Source: an uncultured Lachnospiraceae bacterium (GTDB lineage Bacteria; Bacillota; Clostridia; Lachnospirales; Lachnospiraceae). Taken from it: DNA of 53,590 nucleotides. The translations under genes and the position numbers were made by a program. The notes beneath the pieces were generated by a model that was given only the letters and a program-made list of their open reading frames with translations, was not told the origin of the DNA and searched no databases. The stretch spans positions 1-53,590 of the forward strand of contig CALFCS010000110.1 in NCBI GenBank assembly GCA_937950565.1, in the 5' to 3' direction. Positions 24,407 to 31,712 of the stretch are shown piece after piece. Positions within the stretch are counted from its first letter, which is position 1. Every line of letters begins with the position of its first letter.

Positions 24407-24910
24407 ATGCAAAATGTTGAGCGGGTAACGCATGATTTCCAGCCGGTTTATGATAAACAGTCCCGGATTCTTATGCTGGGCACGATGCCTTCGCCGAAAT
24501 CCCGGGAGACAGGATTTTATTATGGACACCCCCGCAATCGCTTTTGGAAAGTGGTGTCGGATGTGTGTGGGGAAGAGCTTCCCGTGACAATAGAAGATAA
24601 GATTGCATTTTCCCACCGCAATCATATAGCGGTATGGGATGTGCTTGCGGGCTGCGAGATTCGCGGTGCGGACGACAGCAGCATCCGGAATCCGGTGGCG
24701 AATGATATGGGTATCATACTCAAGTGCGCGGATATCCGGGCGATATTTGCCACAGGGACAAAAGCCGCACAATTATATAGAAGATATTGCTATCCGGGGA
24801 CGGGAATCGAAATTATCGGCCTGCCGTCTACAAGCCCTGCGAATTGTACGGTATCTTATGAAAAATTATATGAGGCATACTCGGTGATTACACAATATTT
24901 GAAAGACTGA
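24407..24910 (+). CDS. DNA-deoxyinosine/uracil glycosylase family protein (167 aa)
   Basis: It is a base-excision repair enzyme of the uracil-DNA glycosylase superfamily. The motif-1 region ILMLGTMPSPKSR (21-33), then GFYYGHPRNRFWK, and the motif-2 region GLPSTSPAN near 138-146, match the small branch that acts on hypoxanthine (deaminated adenine) rather than classical UNG. Its length is typical of that branch. AAGGGGG precedes the ATG. Confidence 0.85.
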   Translation: MQNVERVTHDFQPVYDKQSRILMLGTMPSPKSRETGFYYGHPRNRFWKVVSDVCGEELPVTIEDKIAFSHRNHIAVWDVLAGCEIRGADDSSIRNPVANDMGIILKCADIRAIFATGTKAAQLYRRYCYPGTGIEIIGLPSTSPANCTVSYEKLYEAYSVITQYLKD

Positions 24911-24936
24911 AAATTAACAGAAGGAAGAGAAATGAA

Positions 24937-25881
24937 ATGGATAATTTGATCTTTAGTTTAAATGCAACAGTCCCGGTATTTCTTTTGATGTTGTTAGGAT
25001 TGTTCCTAAAAAAAATTGGATGGCTGGATGATGGATTCGTATCGAAAATGAATACATTTGTCTTTAAGGTACCCCTTCCGGCGCTCTTATTCAGTGATCT
25101 GGCAACCGTAGATTTCAGTCAGGTATGGAATATGAAGTTCGTACTGTTCTGCTTTGGGGCAACGGTTGTCAGTATATTAATTGTGTCTGGTATCTCATGC
25201 CTGTGGAAGGACAAGTCAATCAGGGGTGAATTTATCCAGTCCTCTTACCGGAGCAGCGCAGCGCTTCTTGGTATTGCATTTATCCAGAATATTTACGGAA
25301 CTGCGGGAATGGCGCCGCTTATGATTATTGGAAGTGTTCCTTTGTATAATGTCATGGCAGTGCTTGTATTGTCCCTGTTCCGGCCCGGGCAGGAAGGACT
25401 GGACAGAAAAGTGCTGAAGCGGACGTTTCGCGGGATTATAACGAATCCCATTATTCTGGGAATTGCAGCAGGACTTGCGTGGTCGGCGCTTAAGCTGCCG
25501 ATGCCATATATACTAGAAAGAACAGTAGATAATGTTGCGGCGACAGCGACTCCGCTGGGGCTTATGGCAATGGGCGCAAGCTTCGATATTCGCAAAGCAT
25601 TTGCAAAAGTGAAGCCGGCGGTTACGGCGGCGTTCATTAAACTGATCGGATTTGCGGCTCTCTTCCTTCCGATTGCTGTACATATGGGATTTCGGAAGGA
25701 AGAACTGGTGGCGATACTGGTTATGCTTGGCTCGGCGACAACGGTCAGCAGTTTTGTTATGGCCAAAAATATGGGGCATGATGGAGTGCTCTCATCCAGT
25801 GTTGTTATGCTTACGACACTTTTCAGTGCGTTCACTCTGACCGGATGGCTGTACATCCTGCGGAGCATGGGACTCATCTAG
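24937..25881 (+). CDS. AEC (auxin efflux carrier) family transporter (314 aa)
   Basis: There are about ten membrane segments in two inverted halves, starting LNATVPVFLLMLLGLFLKK. The conserved PLPALLFSDLA and the NPIILGIAAGL stretch are typical of the AEC family, which includes malate, lactate and amino-acid exporters. Substrate is not predictable. It starts 26 bases after the glycosylase stop with GGAAGAGA upstream, so it may be co-transcribed. The large palindrome begins 12 bases after its stop. Confidence 0.85.
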   Translation: MDNLIFSLNATVPVFLLMLLGLFLKKIGWLDDGFVSKMNTFVFKVPLPALLFSDLATVDFSQVWNMKFVLFCFGATVVSILIVSGISCLWKDKSIRGEFIQSSYRSSAALLGIAFIQNIYGTAGMAPLMIIGSVPLYNVMAVLVLSLFRPGQEGLDRKVLKRTFRGIITNPIILGIAAGLAWSALKLPMPYILERTVDNVAATATPLGLMAMGASFDIRKAFAKVKPAVTAAFIKLIGFAALFLPIAVHMGFRKEELVAILVMLGSATTVSSFVMAKNMGHDGVLSSSVVMLTTLFSAFTLTGWLYILRSMGLI

Positions 25882-25892
25882 TAGAGGACATT

Positions 25893-26241
25893 GACATTGC
25901 AGATTTTTGCGGTTTTTGTTGTCTAACGAACGTTGTCTGGCAATGTCTGCGCGTCAGCAGAAATGTGCCGGGTAAGTGATATTTTGATACCGAACGACAA
26001 TCTTAACAGACACTGGCGAAACAAAGACAGAGATGTTTGATATCTGCGGCCGCTCTCAAACTCGCAAAGCTCAGACAGCGAGAGCGACCGCAGTTCATCT
26101 CTGTCTCTTTGTTTCGAGTGTCTGTAACAGATGTCTCTGACGGTACCAAAATATCACTTACCCGGCATATTTCATACTGACTGCGAGTTTGCGACAACAA
26201 CGTTCGTTATATAACGGAAAACTGCAAAAATCTGCAATGTC
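25893..26241. repeat. 349-bp imperfect palindrome (long hairpin element)
   Basis: The two halves are inverted copies with a central loop of about 22 bases. Blocks match exactly or nearly so: ends GACATTGCAGATTTTTGC (25893-25910) with its complement at 26224-26241; AACGAACGTTGT (25925-25936) with 26197-26208; a perfect 21-base block 25966-25986 with 26147-26167; and the inner stem 26046-26057 with 26080-26091, one mismatch. Blocks are separated by diverged stretches of similar length. No protein is encoded. Part of the left arm recurs inverted at 28518-28546. It may be a MITE-like mobile element or a transcribed structured RNA. Confidence 0.85.
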
Positions 26242-26811
26242 ATTTGTAAAGCTATGCGGGTGCAAGACCTGGTAGACTTTTCTCTTTTTGTCTATCGGTG
26301 TTATAGCATATGTAAAATTCTTTTTATACGCTTTATCACGAAAAGGTACTGTAAAGTTTTACAGTCCTATTTTTCTTTAAAACCTTATTTTTCTAGGGTT
26401 ACACCACTTTTTGCAAATAAAAAAGCAATGACCCCATGACGAACTCCACAGCCCCAAGTTCCAGAGATTCCTTACCGATAAACTACCTATTATCAAACCA
26501 TTCGTCAAACAGGACTGGCAGCTTCTCATCTATCTTGGTCAACAGACAATCCTGAAACAGCAATACGGCGAAACCGCTAACTGTTCTTGAGTTCTTCGCC
26601 GTCGGTAAGACATTCAGAGCATTGTTTTGGTGCGTCGTCAAGGGTGGCGTACGCCGTCAATAACTAACATATCTGCAATTTTTAAGGATCTATTGGAGCC
26701 ATTGTTTTTGCTCCTGTTTCTCATAGGCTACTTTACACTATCCACGAAAATTCTTAACCCACGATTTGCTCTGTCCTGTATAGACTCTGTACGGCATGCT
26801 GAAAGTGTTGT
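26242..26811. other. gene-poor AT-rich segment with possible decayed coding sequence
   Basis: No credible complete gene is seen. There is an 8-bp inverted repeat ACTGTAAA/TTTACAGT (26348-26365). Around 26435-26590 one plus-strand frame reads HDELHSPKFQRFLTDKLP and on to LLIYLGQQTILKQQ before a stop, and another frame continues nearby (FFAVGKTFRALFW to about 26660). This looks like a fragment of a larger protein broken by frameshifts. I cannot name the family. The segment ends at the terminator 26812-26839. Confidence 0.45.
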
Positions 26812-26839
26812 CCTCCACCAGTAGCGGTGGAGGTTTTTA
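26812..26839 (+). terminator. intrinsic terminator
   Basis: CCTCCACC (26812-26819) pairs with GGTGGAGG (26826-26833) and five T follow. It closes the decayed segment and implies past or present plus-strand transcription through it. Confidence 0.85.
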
Positions 26840-26969
26840 TATTATAGCCAATAAAATTATATGAGCAGTGCAATCAGAAAATTTTCATTGAAATCGTACT
26901 GCCAATATGATAAAATATTCATAAATATGAATTATAAAATACAGAACAGTGAATAAAAAGGAAAGAATT

Positions 26970-27335
26970 ATGATTATCAGCGAAAGAATATTTAAAATAA
27001 TTAAGGAAAAGAATATTACGCAGGCGGAGTTTGCAAAACGTGTTGGAATTGCCACAAGCACTGTTAGTGAATGGAAAAAAAAGAAGACAAATCCTTCTGC
27101 TGATAAAATTATGGATATCTGTGTCGCTCTTGATGTAACACCTGATGAGCTTTTGACAGGAAGAGGAATTGATGAGGGAAAAGGTTTTGCGGAGGCGGAA
27201 AGCAAGGGCAGAATGACTCCTGTTGATTGGCAGTTGATTGAAGATTTTCATGGAATGAAGGAGGCACAAAAAAGAAGGTTGTTAAAGTATATGCGGATAT
27301 TAAAGCAGTTGGAAGAACTGGAGGAGTTGGAGTAG
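26970..27335 (+). CDS. XRE-family helix-turn-helix regulator (121 aa)
   Basis: An N-terminal Cro/CI-type HTH (about residues 5-58: TQAEFAKRVGIATSTVSEWKK) is followed by a linker and a helical, Glu/Leu-rich tail (LKQLEELEELE) that may dimerise. The ATG at 26970 is preferred to the GTG at 26949 because AAGGAAAG lies just before it. It is the first gene of an accessory pair with the ORF6N protein and probably represses that promoter region. The gene is AT-rich relative to valS and folC. Confidence 0.85.
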   Translation: MIISERIFKIIKEKNITQAEFAKRVGIATSTVSEWKKKKTNPSADKIMDICVALDVTPDELLTGRGIDEGKGFAEAESKGRMTPVDWQLIEDFHGMKEAQKRRLLKYMRILKQLEELEELE

Positions 27336-27404
27336 ATGTTCAAGGTGCAAAAATTTCACCTTGAACATTTGTAAACTTGAAGTCGATTTTTTCGACATCA
27401 AGTT
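27336..27404. repeat. two tandem hairpins between the XRE and ORF6N genes
   Basis: ATGTTCAAGGTG (27336-27347) pairs exactly with 27357-27368. A second stem joins 27374-27386 to 27392-27404 with one mismatch. Neither is followed by a clear T-run; the first ends in TTTG. They may be regulator operators or an mRNA structure controlling ORF6N translation. Confidence 0.65.
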
Positions 27405-27428
27405 AAGGACGAAAGATGGGAGGTTTTT

Positions 27429-28442
27429 ATGGAACAGAAGACAGAAGTTATGTCTGTAGAGGATATTCAAAATAAAGTATATGTATTACGTGGACAGCAG
27501 GTTATGCTGGATTATGATTTGGCTGAGGTTTATGGATATAAAGTGAAGAATCTCAATCAACAGGTGAAGCGTAACATTGCGAGATTTCCAGAAGACTTTA
27601 TGTTTCAGTTGACTAGAGAAGAGATAGAATCCGTGAAATCACAAATTGTGATTTCACGAGAAAACAATTTTTTTGAAGGTCAAGGTGGTGGAAGAAGAAC
27701 ATTGCCGTATGCGTTTACGGAACAAGGCATTTATATGCTTGCTACTGTTCTGAGAGGCGAGCTTGCAGAACAACAAAGTATTTTTATTATGCGTGCGTTT
27801 CGTGAAATGCGTCATTATATAAAGCAAAATCAACAGTTTGTTACACAGTCGGAGATGCGACTTGTTACAGCAAAAGTATCGGAGATATCTGTGCAGGTTG
27901 CAGGTACTGTAGATTGGAAGAATAAAGCGGAGGAAAGATTTGATAGTATTCAAAGAAGTATAGATACGCTCAATGAAAACTTTGTTTCAGATAAGGATTT
28001 CAAAAATTTTGTTATCTATAAAGGGCAGAAGTTTGAAGCAGATGCTGCATACATAGATATTTATCAACAGGCCCAAAAGAGCATTTATGTGGTGGATGAT
28101 TATGTGAATACAAAGACTTTGCAACTCCTGTCACAGAAGCAATCCGGAGTAGAAGTGGTTTTGTTTACAGAAAATGGTCATGGAAAAAGAGGTTTTTTGA
28201 CGAAGGCGGTAGTAAATGATTTTATACAACAATATCCACCAATGCGAATTAAACCGAATGCGGATTGCCATGACAGATTGATTGTTTTGGATTATGGTTT
28301 GCCTACAGAACAGGCATATCATTGCGGTGCATCCAGTAAGGACGCAGGAAAGAAGCTTTGTGCCATAAATGTGATATTAGAAACAAGTATGATACATCCG
28401 GTAATAGATAAATTGTTATTAGCTTCGGATAAACAGATATAG
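27429..28442 (+). CDS. ORF6N-domain protein with PLD-like C-terminal domain (337 aa)
   Basis: Residues 8-95 form an ORF6N (KilA-N-like) DNA-binding domain of phage origin (VLRGQQVMLDYDLAEVYGYKVKNLNQQVKRN, split here as VLRGQQVML and LDYDLAEVYG; RFPEDFMFQLT; LPYAFTEQGIYML). A coiled linker follows (about 130-195). The C-terminal part YIDIYQQAQKSIYVVDDY, then CHDRLIVLDYG and YHCGASSKDAGKKLCAIN, resembles the phospholipase-D/nuclease-like module often attached to ORF6N. AGGAGG-like GGGAGG precedes the ATG. Similar proteins occur in mobile and accessory regions. The biochemical role is unknown. Confidence 0.82.
   Translation: MEQKTEVMSVEDIQNKVYVLRGQQVMLDYDLAEVYGYKVKNLNQQVKRNIARFPEDFMFQLTREEIESVKSQIVISRENNFFEGQGGGRRTLPYAFTEQGIYMLATVLRGELAEQQSIFIMRAFREMRHYIKQNQQFVTQSEMRLVTAKVSEISVQVAGTVDWKNKAEERFDSIQRSIDTLNENFVSDKDFKNFVIYKGQKFEADAAYIDIYQQAQKSIYVVDDYVNTKTLQLLSQKQSGVEVVLFTENGHGKRGFLTKAVVNDFIQQYPPMRIKPNADCHDRLIVLDYGLPTEQAYHCGASSKDAGKKLCAINVILETSMIHPVIDKLLLASDKQI
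27632..27658. repeat. perfect 13-bp palindrome inside the ORF6N gene
   Basis: CGTGAAATCACAA (27632-27644), a single central A, then its exact reverse complement (27646-27658). It encodes the residues around SVKSQIVISREN. A 27-base near-perfect dyad within coding sequence is unusual and could be a protein-binding site or an inversion/slippage hotspot. Confidence 0.8.
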
Positions 28443-28517
28443 TCAATCTTGTGCGTAGTGTCCGTAGAGAGGCGTGGGTAAGAAGACCTTCTTAAAGAGC
28501 TTCCCCGCCACACGGCA

Positions 28518-28546
28518 TGCTGACGCACAGATATTGCCAGACAACG
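28518..28546 (-). repeat. partial inverted copy of the large palindrome arm
   Basis: Read on the minus strand, these 29 bases match 25931-25959 of the 349-bp element at 27 positions. The 12-base ACGGCATGCTGA at 28512-28523 also occurs in direct orientation at 26791-26802. No convincing gene lies in 28443-28630. Confidence 0.7.
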
Positions 28547-28630
28547 GTCACTATACTCGAAAAAACTACAAAATCCACAACATCAACTGCCGGTAAACTC
28601 TTAAGAGTTTCTGAAATTTGTTTTATATCC

Positions 28631-28659
28631 TTGACAAATTCTTTACCGCTAGCTATGAT
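28631..28659 (+). promoter_or_regulatory. sigma-A-type promoter of valS
   Basis: TTGACA (28631-28636), 17 bases, then TATGAT (28654-28659). The transcript would start near 28666, giving a leader of about 360 bases that contains the T-box. Confidence 0.8.
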
Positions 28660-28731
28660 ATTCAATAGTTTTAAGGATACATAGGTATTCGTGATATCAG
28701 AAAGGCGTTGAAGAAGAGGAGTACGTATCAT

Positions 28732-28975
28732 TGTCCTGACAGAGAGAGCGGCCCACAGGCTGAAAGGCGCTTAAGGAGCCAGGATACGGAAGGTAGCTTC
28801 CGAGCCGGATAGCTGAACTTTATCTGCAGGATTATTTACAGGAGAACTTATGGCAGAAGATTTTATGGCAGAAGCTAGGTTATCCCGGAGTCGTTCCCGT
28901 TAAAGAATAAGAAGAGAACCAATAAAGGTGGTACCGCGGTTATAGTCGCCCTTTTTTGTGAAGGGCGTTTTTTTA
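28732..28975 (+). promoter_or_regulatory. T-box leader of valS
   Basis: The conserved T-box GGTGGTACCGCGG is at 28927-28939. It is followed by the terminator stem 28947-28953 with 28961-28967 and seven T. Upstream lies stem I beginning AGAGAGAGCGG, with GGAAGGTAGC placing a GTA valine codon (28793-28795) as the likely specifier after the GAA of the internal loop. Uncharged tRNA-Val would stabilise the antiterminator and allow valS expression. The specifier choice was made by eye. Confidence 0.93.
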
Positions 28976-29029
28976 TGCCCTGAATTGTGAAGAAAATGTG
29001 AAATGAATGATGAGAGATGGAGGAAAATG

Positions 29030-31690
29030 ATGAGTCAGAATTTGGAGAAAACTTACAATCCGAAAGAGATTGAAAGCAAACTTTATGAGAATTGGTGTGA
29101 GAGAAAGTATTTTCACGCAGAGGCAGACAGGAGTAAAAAACCGTTTACGATTGTGATGCCGCCGCCGAATATTACCGGTAAGCTGCATATGGGACATGCG
29201 CTTGATAATACGCTGCAGGATATTCTGATCCGTTATAAGAGAATGCAGGGCTATAATGCGTTATGGGTTCCGGGAACGGACCATGCGGCGATTTCTACAG
29301 AGGTTAAGGTTACGAACCAGTTAAAGGATGAAGGAATTGATAAAAAGGAACTGGGACGTGAGAAATTCCTGGAGAGGACCTGGCAGTGGAAGGAAGAATA
29401 CGGCGGAACCATTACTTCACAGCTTAAGAAGCTTGGTACTTCCTGTGACTGGGACAGAGAACGTTTTACAATGGATGAAGGATGCTCCAGGGCAGTAGAA
29501 GAGGTATTCATTAAATTATACGAAGAAGGATATATCTATAAAGGCTCCAGAATTATCAACTGGTGTCCGGTATGTAAGACTTCCCTGTCTGATGCAGAGG
29601 TTGAGCATGAAGAGCAGGATGGATATTTCTGGCATATCAAATATCCGATTGTCGGTACGGATGACTATCTTGAGATTGCAACGACCCGTCCGGAGACAAT
29701 GCTTGGCGATACAGCGATTGCTGTACATCCGGATGATGAAAGATATAAAGATATCGTAGGGAAGACATGCAAGCTGCCGCTTACGGACAGAGAGATTCCG
29801 ATTATTGCGGATTATTATGTAGATAAAGAGTTCGGTACCGGTGCGGTTAAGATTACACCGGCACATGACCCGAACGACTTTGAAGTTGGAAAGCGCCATA
29901 ATTTACCGGAACTTAATATTATGAATGATGATGCTACGATTAATGAGCAGTATGGCGGAAAATATGCAGGAATGGAACGCTACGAAGCAAGAAAAGCAAT
30001 GGTAGCAGATCTGGAAGAGCAGGGACTTCTTGTAAAGGTTGTTCCGCACAGCCATAATGTAGGAACCCATGACAGATGTCATACGACGGTTGAACCTTTG
30101 ATCAAACAGCAGTGGTTTGTGCGTATGGAAGAACTTGCGAAACCGGCAATCAATGCAATCAAAACCGGAGAATTAAAATTTGTCCCGGAGAGGTTTGATA
30201 AGATTTATCTGCACTGGCTTGAGAATATCCGTGACTGGTGTATTTCCCGTCAGATCTGGTGGGGACACAGAATTCCGGCATATTATTGCGAGGAATGTGG
30301 CGAGATGGTAGTGGCAAGAGAGAATCCGGGTGTTTGTCCGAAATGCGGATGTAAGCATATGGTCCAGGATGAAGACACGCTGGATACCTGGTTTAGCTCA
30401 GCGCTCTGGCCGTTCTCAACACTGGGCTGGCCGGACAAGACAGAAGACCTGGATTATTTCTATCCGACAGATGTACTGGTAACCGGATATGACATTATTT
30501 TCTTCTGGGTTATCCGTATGGTATTTTCCGGATATGCACATACTGGAAAGGCTCCGTTCCACACGGTATTTATCCACGGGCTTGTGAGAGATTCCCAGGG
30601 ACGGAAGATGAGTAAGTCTCTTGGAAATGGAATCGACCCGCTTGAGATTATCGAGCAGTATGGTGCGGATGCGCTTCGTATGACACTCGTTACCGGAAAT
30701 GCGCCGGGAAATGATATGCGTTTCTATAATGAACGAGTAGAAGCCAGCCGTAATTTTGCGAATAAAGTATGGAATGCATCTCGTTTTATTCTTATGAATA
30801 TGGAAGGAAAAGAGATTACAGAGCCGCATAGCGGTGACTATAATCCGGCAGACAGATGGATCATGTCCAGATGCAACAGTGTTGTAAAGGATGTGACAGA
30901 GAATATGGATAAGTTCGAGCTTGGAATTGCACTTTCGAAAATATATGACTTTATCTGGGATGAATTCTGCGACTGGTATATTGAACTTGCAAAATACCGC
31001 ATTTACCATGCAGAAGAAAATCCGGCAGGCGCTAATGCAACACTCTATACACTGAGAGAGGTATTGAAGAAAGCGCTGAAGCTTCTTCATCCGTATATGC
31101 CATTTGTATCTGAAGAAATCTACAGTAAAGTCGTTCCGGAGGAAGAATCTCTGATGATGTCACAGTGGCCGGTATTTGAGGAAGCATGGGAAGATGCAGA
31201 AGCAGAGGCTGTATTAGAGCACTATAAAGAGATTGTCCGCGGGGTACGTAATGTCCGTGCGGAGATGAATGTGCCGAATGGAAGAAAAGCAACCGTATAT
31301 GTAGTATGCGAGGATGTGGCGCTTAAGGACGGACTGATGCTTCTTGCGGAATCTGCAAAAATGATGGCGTCTGCCAATGATTTTATTGCGCAGGAGGATA
31401 AATCGGGCATTGCGGATGACGCAGTATCTGTTGTTGTACCGGATGCAACCGTATATGTACCTTTGGAAGAATTGATTGATTTTGAGCAGGAAATTCAGCG
31501 TCTGACAAAAGAAGAAGCAAGACTTACAAAAGAAATTGCCCGTGCGGAAGGAATGCTGAACAATGAAAAGTTCGTAAGTAAAGCGCCGGAAGCGAAGGTC
31601 CGCGCGGAACGGGAGAAGCTTGAAACATATAAACAGATGATGGAGCAGGTAAAAGAAAGATTAAACGGTTTAAAGAACAAACAGGCATAG
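29030..31690 (+). CDS. valS: valine--tRNA ligase (886 aa)
   Basis: This is a class I aminoacyl-tRNA synthetase with HMGH (53-56) and KMSKS (526-530), an editing domain inserted between, and a C-terminal coiled-coil arm (ends LKNKQA) typical of ValRS. A zinc-type Cys pair set appears at CEECGE and CPKCGC. The ATG at 29030 follows TGGAGGA; earlier in-frame ATGs at 29003 and 29027 are less well placed. It is controlled by the T-box upstream. Confidence 0.97.
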   Translation: MSQNLEKTYNPKEIESKLYENWCERKYFHAEADRSKKPFTIVMPPPNITGKLHMGHALDNTLQDILIRYKRMQGYNALWVPGTDHAAISTEVKVTNQLKDEGIDKKELGREKFLERTWQWKEEYGGTITSQLKKLGTSCDWDRERFTMDEGCSRAVEEVFIKLYEEGYIYKGSRIINWCPVCKTSLSDAEVEHEEQDGYFWHIKYPIVGTDDYLEIATTRPETMLGDTAIAVHPDDERYKDIVGKTCKLPLTDREIPIIADYYVDKEFGTGAVKITPAHDPNDFEVGKRHNLPELNIMNDDATINEQYGGKYAGMERYEARKAMVADLEEQGLLVKVVPHSHNVGTHDRCHTTVEPLIKQQWFVRMEELAKPAINAIKTGELKFVPERFDKIYLHWLENIRDWCISRQIWWGHRIPAYYCEECGEMVVARENPGVCPKCGCKHMVQDEDTLDTWFSSALWPFSTLGWPDKTEDLDYFYPTDVLVTGYDIIFFWVIRMVFSGYAHTGKAPFHTVFIHGLVRDSQGRKMSKSLGNGIDPLEIIEQYGADALRMTLVTGNAPGNDMRFYNERVEASRNFANKVWNASRFILMNMEGKEITEPHSGDYNPADRWIMSRCNSVVKDVTENMDKFELGIALSKIYDFIWDEFCDWYIELAKYRIYHAEENPAGANATLYTLREVLKKALKLLHPYMPFVSEEIYSKVVPEEESLMMSQWPVFEEAWEDAEAEAVLEHYKEIVRGVRNVRAEMNVPNGRKATVYVVCEDVALKDGLMLLAESAKMMASANDFIAQEDKSGIADDAVSVVVPDATVYVPLEELIDFEQEIQRLTKEEARLTKEIARAEGMLNNEKFVSKAPEAKVRAEREKLETYKQMMEQVKERLNGLKNKQA

Positions 31691-31712
31691 TATAATTCTG
31701 AAGGGGATATGT

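Noticed and set aside
26003..26200. 65-codon minus-strand frame within the large palindrome
   Set aside because: It spans the palindrome centre and has Ser/Arg/Cys-rich composition with no start signal.
26627..26824. 65-codon plus-strand frame with a hydrophobic stretch
   Set aside because: No ribosome-binding site, runs into the terminator hairpin, and overlaps another broken frame.
28492..28731. 79-codon minus-strand frame upstream of valS
   Set aside because: It overlaps the valS promoter and the repeat copy and lacks a good start; a decayed gene fragment cannot be excluded.
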